Below, piece by piece: positions 59,509 through 64,000 of a stretch of 64,000 bases of DNA. The DNA comes from an uncultured Oscillospiraceae bacterium. GTDB taxonomy: Bacteria > Bacillota > Clostridia > Oscillospirales > Oscillospiraceae. A program made the translations under genes and the position numbers. The stretch covers positions 1 through 64,000 of the forward strand of contig CANQMW010000007.1 in the NCBI GenBank assembly GCA_947625045.1, given 5' to 3'. The notes under the pieces were generated by a model, which worked only from the letters and a program-made list of their open reading frames with translations, was not told where the DNA came from and did not search any database. Each line of letters begins with the position of its first letter. The stretch's first letter is position 1.

Positions 59509-59886
59509 ATGGTCCCCATACACACGATCCAACGCACTGTAACTGAACTGAGCGGCCGGCGAAACAAATCCTGCTACTATGTTCTCTGCCGAGCCGTTGA
59601 GGCCGCTCTAAGCTGCCTTCCGGCGGAACCAAAGATGAACACGATCTGCGCCATGGTCCAAACCAGCACCGGTATGTCTGTCAACGCCATATCCAAGGCT
59701 CTCTCCCGGGTCACCGCCGACATCTGGGTCTACGGCAACAGGGACAAGCTACAGCAGATATACGGCCGGCCCATCCTGGAACAGCCAACGCCTAAGGAAC
59801 TGGTCTCTGTCCTGGCCATGTACTGTCAGGCCCTGGAAAACAGTTCTCATGCCAAGTCCATCCTCTCCCTGAGCCCTGTATCCTGA
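59509..59886 (+). CDS. stand-alone Spo0A C-terminal-domain-like protein, copy 1
   Basis: 125 residues resembling only the DNA-binding domain of Spo0A: RNKSCYYVLCRAVE, TGMSVNAISKALSRVTADIWVYGNRDKL and PTPKELVSVLAMYCQ correspond to the Spo0A recognition-helix region and its PTNSEFIAMVAD end. There is no receiver domain. It may compete for or modify Spo0A-box binding. Its paralogue is encoded in opposite orientation at 60141-60470. Confidence 0.7.
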   Translation: MVPIHTIQRTVTELSGRRNKSCYYVLCRAVEAALSCLPAEPKMNTICAMVQTSTGMSVNAISKALSRVTADIWVYGNRDKLQQIYGRPILEQPTPKELVSVLAMYCQALENSSHAKSILSLSPVS

Positions 59887-59925
59887 ATCTTCCTTGCCGC
59901 CTGCCAAAATTGGCTGGCGGCAATT

Positions 59926-60144
59926 TTATGTGAGGTCTCCCTGCAGAAAAGCATTCTCAAAATCCTCCAGAGATGCTTTCTCCCTCTCCAGCCCTGTGAT
60001 GAGACGATCGACCCTATCTTTATCATCGGTAAATGGGGCCGCCATAGCACATACTCGGCTCTCGGTGTCCTGCGCCAGGATGCCATATTTTCCTGTGAAA
60101 CCACATATTACTAGTCGATATACCACCCCCCTCACTGGCCTCAC
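59926..60144 (-). CDS. small protein, DUF6514-like
   Basis: 72 residues (VVYRLVICGFTGKYGILAQDT, RVDRLITGLEREKASLEDF) similar in layout to the small clostridial DUF6514 proteins, as far as I recall. GTG start overlapping the TGA of the Spo0A-C-like gene by 4 bp, so it is translationally coupled to it. Function unknown. Confidence 0.5.
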   Translation of the reverse strand: MRPVRGVVYRLVICGFTGKYGILAQDTESRVCAMAAPFTDDKDRVDRLITGLEREKASLEDFENAFLQGDLT

Positions 60145-60470
60145 TCTTTCCAGAGATGCTGCGCCAGCACATTGATCAGCTCTTTCGGCGACGGACGCTC
60201 CAACAGCGGACGGCCATATATCTGACAGAGTTTTTCACGGTTTCCATTGTCCCATATGTCATCCACCGCCCTCGATAACGCTTTCGCCGCCGCCCCAGGC
60301 GTCATGCCAGCGTTCTTTTTGATCACGGCACACACCTCTTTCATCTGCATCCCGTCAGGCTGGTGATCCCTCACCACCTCTATTGCCCAGCACAGCACAT
60401 AGTAGCATTCCTTGTTCCTTCTACCACTGATCTCAGTCACCAGCTGCATGATCTCCTGCAAACGAACCAT
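60141..60470 (-). CDS. stand-alone Spo0A C-terminal-domain-like protein, copy 2
   Basis: 109 residues, clearly paralogous to the 59509 protein: SGRRNKECYYVLCWAIE, GMTPGAAAKALSRAVDDIWDNGNREKL, IYGRPLLERPSPKELINVLAQ. It is a DNA-binding domain without a receiver. Its gene is followed by a coupled 72-codon gene, and the two paralogues converge. Confidence 0.72.
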   Translation of the reverse strand: MVRLQEIMQLVTEISGRRNKECYYVLCWAIEVVRDHQPDGMQMKEVCAVIKKNAGMTPGAAAKALSRAVDDIWDNGNREKLCQIYGRPLLERPSPKELINVLAQHLWKE

Positions 60471-60604
60471 CCCTTCCTACATTTTGCCAGCCGGAATTAT
60501 AAAACTTTCTCTTGGAATTATCTCCCGTTTTGACCGCATTTGACGGTCGCTGACAAAAACTGACGCCGCACATATTGTTATATGATGCCAGTTTCATAAA
60601 GGGC

Positions 60605-60633
60605 TTGACGCGCAGACATAAACCATATAAAAT
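60605..60633 (+). promoter_or_regulatory. sigma-A promoter of hipBA
   Basis: TTGACG, 17 bp, TAAAAT. The ~90-bp leader downstream is AT-rich and holds AAAAGG-N10-CCTTTT and an AGCATAT / ATATGCT pair, possible HipB operators. Confidence 0.6.
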
Positions 60634-60722
60634 GTAATCTATAGCATATTATATATTAAACAGCGCTTTAAAAGGAAATGTATTGCCTTTTATATGCTCA
60701 CTGACTTGAAGGAGCGCATAGC

Positions 60723-61070
60723 ATGAAGCTAACAGCACGATCATCCAATGAAGAGGTTCTACAGGTTCTCGGCAAACGGATCCGGGAGGCGAGGATCAAT
60801 ATGAACATGACCCAGGGCGAAACGGCAAAAAAAGCAGGGGTAACGGCAAAAACGATCAGCCGGATCGAAAACGGTGAAGACCTTGCCGTCTCTACGATGT
60901 TGAATGTGCTTCGCGCCCTGGGCCTGGTACAGAATATGGATGCTCTCATACCGGAGCCCACGGCCCGGCCCAGCATGCTCATGGCAAATGATAAGGAGAA
61001 GCAGCGCGTCCGTAAAAAGGCGAGCCGGGATGGGGCAGAAAAAAAGTGGAAATGGGGTGATGAAAAGTGA
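60723..61070 (+). CDS. hipB: HipB-like antitoxin
   Basis: 115 residues: XRE-type HTH (LGKRIREARINMNMTQGETAKKAGVTAKTISRIENG) and a basic C-terminal tail (KQRVRKKASRDGAEKKWKWG). AAGGAG lies before the ATG. It overlaps the hipA-like gene by 4 bp. HipB neutralises HipA and represses the operon. Confidence 0.83.
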   Translation: MKLTARSSNEEVLQVLGKRIREARINMNMTQGETAKKAGVTAKTISRIENGEDLAVSTMLNVLRALGLVQNMDALIPEPTARPSMLMANDKEKQRVRKKASRDGAEKKWKWGDEK

Positions 61071-62353
61071 CCTTTGCCACGGTTTATCTCTGGGGAACAA
61101 AGGTCAGCGTCGTCGCGTTCGATGACCAGACCGGTGTCGGCTCATTCGAGTATGAGCGGAGCTTCTTATCTTCCGGGATAGAGATTTCCCCCATTGTAAT
61201 GCCGCTTTCAACCAGAGTGTACAGCTTCCCCGAACTGCCCCGCAGGAGTTTCCATGGACTCCCCGGGCTGCTTGCAGACAGCCTCCCGGACAAGTTCGGT
61301 AACGCCGTCATCGACGCTTGGCTGCAGTCAGAAGGGCGCTCTCCGGAATCCTTCGACCCCGTAGAGCGGCTTTGCTATACCGGGGAGCGAGGCATGGGGG
61401 CACTGGAATTCGTACCCGCTACAGGACCAGCCCCCTCGGGGACCGAAAAAATCAGTCTCGCCAGTTTGGCACGCCTGGCGTCGGATATCCTCCGCTCCAG
61501 ACAGGGTTTCCATGTCCCCGCAGGAAAAGGGGCCATGAATGAGATCATTCGGGTCGGCACATCTGCCGGCGGCGCCCGGGCGAAGGCCGTCGTGGCCTGG
61601 AATGAGCGTACAGGTGACTTCCGCTCTGGTCAAGTCTCCGCCGGTGATGGTTATGACCATTGGCTGGTCAAGTTCGACGGGGTATCTGAAAACAGAGACA
61701 AAGAGGGCTATGACCCGCCGCAGTATACGCGGATCGAATATGCCTACTATCTGATGGCTTCCGCCGCTGGGATCGATATGGAGGAGTGCCGGTTGTATGA
61801 AGAGGGCGGGCTGTATCACTTTATGACCCGCCGGTTCGACCGCGTCCGCAGCACAGGAGGCAAACTGCACATGCAGACGCTTGCCGGCATCGCCCATTAT
61901 GACTTCAACCTTCCCGGTGTATACAGCTATGAACAGGCCGCCGGCGTCATGCGGCAGATGGGCATTTCACAGGACGAGATCAAGCAGTTCTATCGCCGGA
62001 TGGTATTCAACGTTTTGGCCAGGAACCAGGATGACCATACGAAGAACATCTCGTTCCTGATGGACAGAACTGGCAGATGGAGCCTGTCCCCGGCATATGA
62101 TGTCACCTACGCATATAATCCGGATGGCATGTGGACCGGACACCATCAAATGACCATAAACGGGAAGGTGGATGGCATCACCAAAGAGGACTTGCTGGCC
62201 TCTGCAAAGCACATGGGACTGCGAAAAACAGCCGCAGAGCAAGCCATCGCCGCAGTTATGGACAGCATCTCAAAATGGCCGGAATATGCTGAAAAAGCAA
62301 AGTTAAGCGACCAAACACAGTCAAGGCTCAAGCAGAGTTTTGTCTTGATTTAA
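61067..62353 (+). CDS. hipA: HipA-like Ser/Thr kinase toxin
   Basis: 428 residues, full length for HipA. VGTSAGGARAKAVV is the ATP/autophosphorylation loop, HWLVKFDG the nucleotide-site Lys, MTRRFDR, NQDDHTKNISFL the catalytic loop and SPAYDVTY the metal Asp. HipA kinases inactivate aminoacyl-tRNA synthetases and induce dormancy. The GTG start overlaps hipB. The gene looks intact. Confidence 0.88.
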   Translation: MTFATVYLWGTKVSVVAFDDQTGVGSFEYERSFLSSGIEISPIVMPLSTRVYSFPELPRRSFHGLPGLLADSLPDKFGNAVIDAWLQSEGRSPESFDPVERLCYTGERGMGALEFVPATGPAPSGTEKISLASLARLASDILRSRQGFHVPAGKGAMNEIIRVGTSAGGARAKAVVAWNERTGDFRSGQVSAGDGYDHWLVKFDGVSENRDKEGYDPPQYTRIEYAYYLMASAAGIDMEECRLYEEGGLYHFMTRRFDRVRSTGGKLHMQTLAGIAHYDFNLPGVYSYEQAAGVMRQMGISQDEIKQFYRRMVFNVLARNQDDHTKNISFLMDRTGRWSLSPAYDVTYAYNPDGMWTGHHQMTINGKVDGITKEDLLASAKHMGLRKTAAEQAIAAVMDSISKWPEYAEKAKLSDQTQSRLKQSFVLI

Positions 62354-62476
62354 GCCCTCTTTAACCATGCATAAGACATAGTCATTCATAAAAGACCCCA
62401 TCAATGAACCAACGGTTTGAACAGCACCCCATTTGTTAGACAGTATGGTATACTGATAACGAATGGGGTGTTGCTT

Positions 62477-62821
62477 ATGCCAAAAGGGAAACCGAAATAC
62501 AGCGGAGAATTCAAGCAGAGAGTCGTAGAGACAATGATGCGGGAGAAACTGAGCTACTGTGAGACAGCACGGGAATATGGAATAGCGGATCACAAGTCAG
62601 TTGCCAGATGGGAGCGCATCTATCTCGAGGAAGGGCCGGAAGGGCTGTATATTGAGCGGCGAGGGCGAGGAAGTAGAGGGTGTCCGTCAAAGGGACTGCG
62701 CCCGGAGGTAGAGGAAGATTTGCTGGCCGAGGTGCAGCGGTTACGGGCGGAGAATGCATATCTAAAAAAATTGAATGCCTTGGTTGCCGAGAGGGTACGG
62801 CAAGAGAGAAAGCAAAAGTGA
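62477..62821 (+). CDS. IS3-family transposase OrfA
   Basis: 114 residues: HTH (KYSGEFKQRVVETMMREKLS, ADHKSVARWERIYLEEG) and a C-terminal leucine-zipper-like helix (EEDLLAEVQRLRAENAYLKKLN). It binds the element ends. The A-run at 62764-62770 allows a -1 frameshift to make OrfAB. I use the ATG at 62477 rather than the upstream ORF start. Confidence 0.88.
   Translation: MPKGKPKYSGEFKQRVVETMMREKLSYCETAREYGIADHKSVARWERIYLEEGPEGLYIERRGRGSRGCPSKGLRPEVEEDLLAEVQRLRAENAYLKKLNALVAERVRQERKQK
62764..62770 (+). other. programmed -1 frameshift site
   Basis: A_AAA_AAA in the orfA frame (codons CTA AAA AAA). Slipping back one base joins orfA to the orfB frame (KKIECLGC), as is known for IS3-family elements. 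Confidence 0.75.
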
Positions 62822-63660
62822 TATGGGAACTAAGGCATGAACACAAGGTGACGCTGTTGCTGGACATTGCCGGTCTCCCTCGCAGCACATATTACTACTA
62901 CACCAGAAAGCAGAAAGAGCCGGACAAATATGCTGGGTTGAAAGAGGAGATCTGCTCCATAGTGACAGAAAACAAAGGGCGATACGGCTACCGAAGAGTA
63001 ACGCTTGAACTGCAAAACCGGGGATTCCACTATAACCACAAGCTTGTTATGAAGCTCATGAAGCAGCTTGGCGTGAGCAGCAAAGTAAGAATGAAGAAGT
63101 ACTGTTCTTACAAGGGAGAGGTCGGAAAGGCGGCCCCGAACCTATTGGAAAGAAACTTCTTTGCCGAGAAGCCGAACCAGAAATGGGTCACCGATGTAAC
63201 GGAATTCTCTTTGTTTGGTGAGAAGCTATATCTGTCGCCTGTTCTTGATCTGTGCAGTGAGGATCTGGTCAGCTATACGATCTCCGAACGGCCAGGACTC
63301 GACATGGTCCTTTCCATGGTGGAAAAAGCGTTTACAACGATCCCGGATGATACGGGACTGATCCTGCACTCTGACCAGGGATGGCAGTACCGGCACAAGC
63401 ACTACCAGGAAATGTTGAAAGCAAAAGGTGTTAAGCAGAGTATGAGCCGGAAAGGAAACTGCTTGGACAACGCTGTAATGGAAAACTTCTTTGGGTTGCT
63501 CAAGTCAGAGCTGCTCTATCTGCAGCAGTTCGATTCCTTGGAACATTTCAAGGCTGAACTTATTGACTATCTCGACTACTACAATAATCGCAGGATCAAG
63601 GCAAAATTAAAGGGCCTGACACCTGCTCAGCACAGATACCAGACCCTTCGGGTCGCTTAA
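62770..63660 (+). CDS. IS3-family transposase OrfB (DDE integrase)
   Basis: About 296 residues of the DDE integrase domain, read by frameshift from orfA. The N-terminal part is an HTH_21-like region (YAGLKEEICSIVTENKGRYGYRRV). The catalytic triad is D in WVTDVTEF, D in LHSDQGWQY and E in NAVMENFFGLLKSE. The ORF track extends it to 62680, but no independent start is convincing. The frame is intact, so the element may be active. Confidence 0.88.
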   Translation: MECLGCREGTAREKAKVIWELRHEHKVTLLLDIAGLPRSTYYYYTRKQKEPDKYAGLKEEICSIVTENKGRYGYRRVTLELQNRGFHYNHKLVMKLMKQLGVSSKVRMKKYCSYKGEVGKAAPNLLERNFFAEKPNQKWVTDVTEFSLFGEKLYLSPVLDLCSEDLVSYTISERPGLDMVLSMVEKAFTTIPDDTGLILHSDQGWQYRHKHYQEMLKAKGVKQSMSRKGNCLDNAVMENFFGLLKSELLYLQQFDSLEHFKAELIDYLDYYNNRRIKAKLKGLTPAQHRYQTLRVA

Positions 63661-63696
63661 CTCATTATTTCGTCTAACTTTTGGTGTTCACTTCAG

Positions 63697-64000
63697 AGCG
63701 CTCTCGCCGGGGCGCGGGACATCATCGCCGAGACGGTGAGCGATGACGCGGCTCTTCGGAAGGACCTGCGGGCAATGCTGCTGCGGGACGGCGTCATAAC
63801 CACCGCCGCCAAGGACGAGGACAGCGTCTACCGGATGTACTATGACTACCAGGAGCCGGTGCTCCGCATGGCCCCTCACCGGGTGTTGGCCGTCAACCGG
63901 GGCGAGCGGGAGGGATTCCTGAAGGTGACCCTCTCCGTGCCGAGCGAACGCATACTGGACCGGATCCGGCGGCGCCTCGTCCGGGGCAATGGAGAGGCCG
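63697..64000 (+). pseudogene. tex: tex fragment, 5' part missing, runs off the window
   Basis: A continuous frame from 63697 reads ALAGARDIIAETVSDD, then KDEDSVYRMYYDYQEPV and PHRVLAVNRGEREGFLKV, matching an internal part of the transcription accessory/S1 RNA-binding protein Tex. The upstream part is absent: the IS3 right end lies directly before it and hipBA lies on the other side. The rest lies beyond 64000. Confidence 0.8.

Larger units (their letters stand above)
62418..63695 (+). mobile_element. IS3-family insertion sequence
   Basis: About 1.28 kb carrying orfA and orfB. Ends are an imperfect 24-bp inverted repeat: TGAACAGCACCCCATTTGTTAGAC on the left, and the complement of TGAAGTGAACACC...GTTAGAC on the right, 17 of 24 matching, starting with TG. 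No target duplication is visible. The right end abuts a tex fragment. Confidence 0.8.

Noticed and set aside
1-64000. tRNA or rRNA genes as integration targets
   Set aside because: No stretch with tRNA arm motifs or rRNA sequence was recognised by eye; a tRNAscan-SE/Infernal run would be needed to exclude them.

Overview
The window looks like accessory DNA from an anaerobic, spore-forming gut Clostridia, most plausibly Oscillospiraceae. This is an inference from gene content: stand-alone Spo0A-C-like proteins, Amidase_6, AbrB, a conjugative-transposon HTH protein, many tyrosine recombinases and strong Shine-Dalgarno sites. It is a mosaic of defence, toxin-antitoxin, mobile and surface-polysaccharide genes. 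No rRNA, tRNA or CRISPR array was recognised.

1-12 kb: a Thoeris-type pair (SIR2-SLOG ThsA and TIR ThsB) is encoded convergently with overlapping 3' ends. The same 17-bp dyad lies upstream of each gene, in opposite orientation. An active-looking tyrosine recombinase sits next to it. Then come an Amidase_6 protein, a Panacea-domain/membrane-protein pair (candidate toxin-antitoxin), a sortase scrap, a DUF4143-type ATPase, an AbrB-like regulator, and a Y-family polymerase divergent from a self-cleaving (S24) repressor that is broken by one amber codon.

12.2-17.3 kb: a clearly AT-rich minus-strand cassette encodes a radical SAM/SPASM enzyme, a GNAT, an amidohydrolase-GNAT fusion, a methyltransferase and two membrane proteins. 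It lies between a truncated XRE gene and a stub of rfbA.

17.5-49 kb: a minus-strand locus of about 31 kb for a polyol-phosphate (teichoic-acid-like) or capsular polymer. It encodes DUF4422 and LicD transferases, a TagF-like polymerase, a TarI/IspD-like cytidylyltransferase, an epimerase, and a TagG-like permease paired with an ABC ATPase fused to UDP-galactopyranose mutase. Also present are a dltABCD-like set and a second ligase/carrier-protein/thioesterase set. Two LuxE-LuxC acid-reduction pairs, three SDRs, a split transketolase and an LDH-like enzyme with a malate-type specificity residue complete it. I infer that the locus makes, activates and attaches an unusual reduced acyl-derived substituent. 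It is headed by two pairs of tyrosine-recombinase-like proteins that have lost the catalytic residues yet keep open reading frames, with rfbA and gene scraps between the pairs.

49-64 kb: an intact recombinase, an HTH_16 protein, a large metallophosphoesterase-STAND ATPase (candidate defence gene), an IS110-family element with a long 5' non-coding leader, and a signal peptidase. These are followed by a broken recombinase, an XRE/sigma/anti-sigma/secreted-protein operon, two Spo0A-C-like proteins, HipBA, and an IS3-family element abutting a 5'-truncated tex gene that runs off the window.
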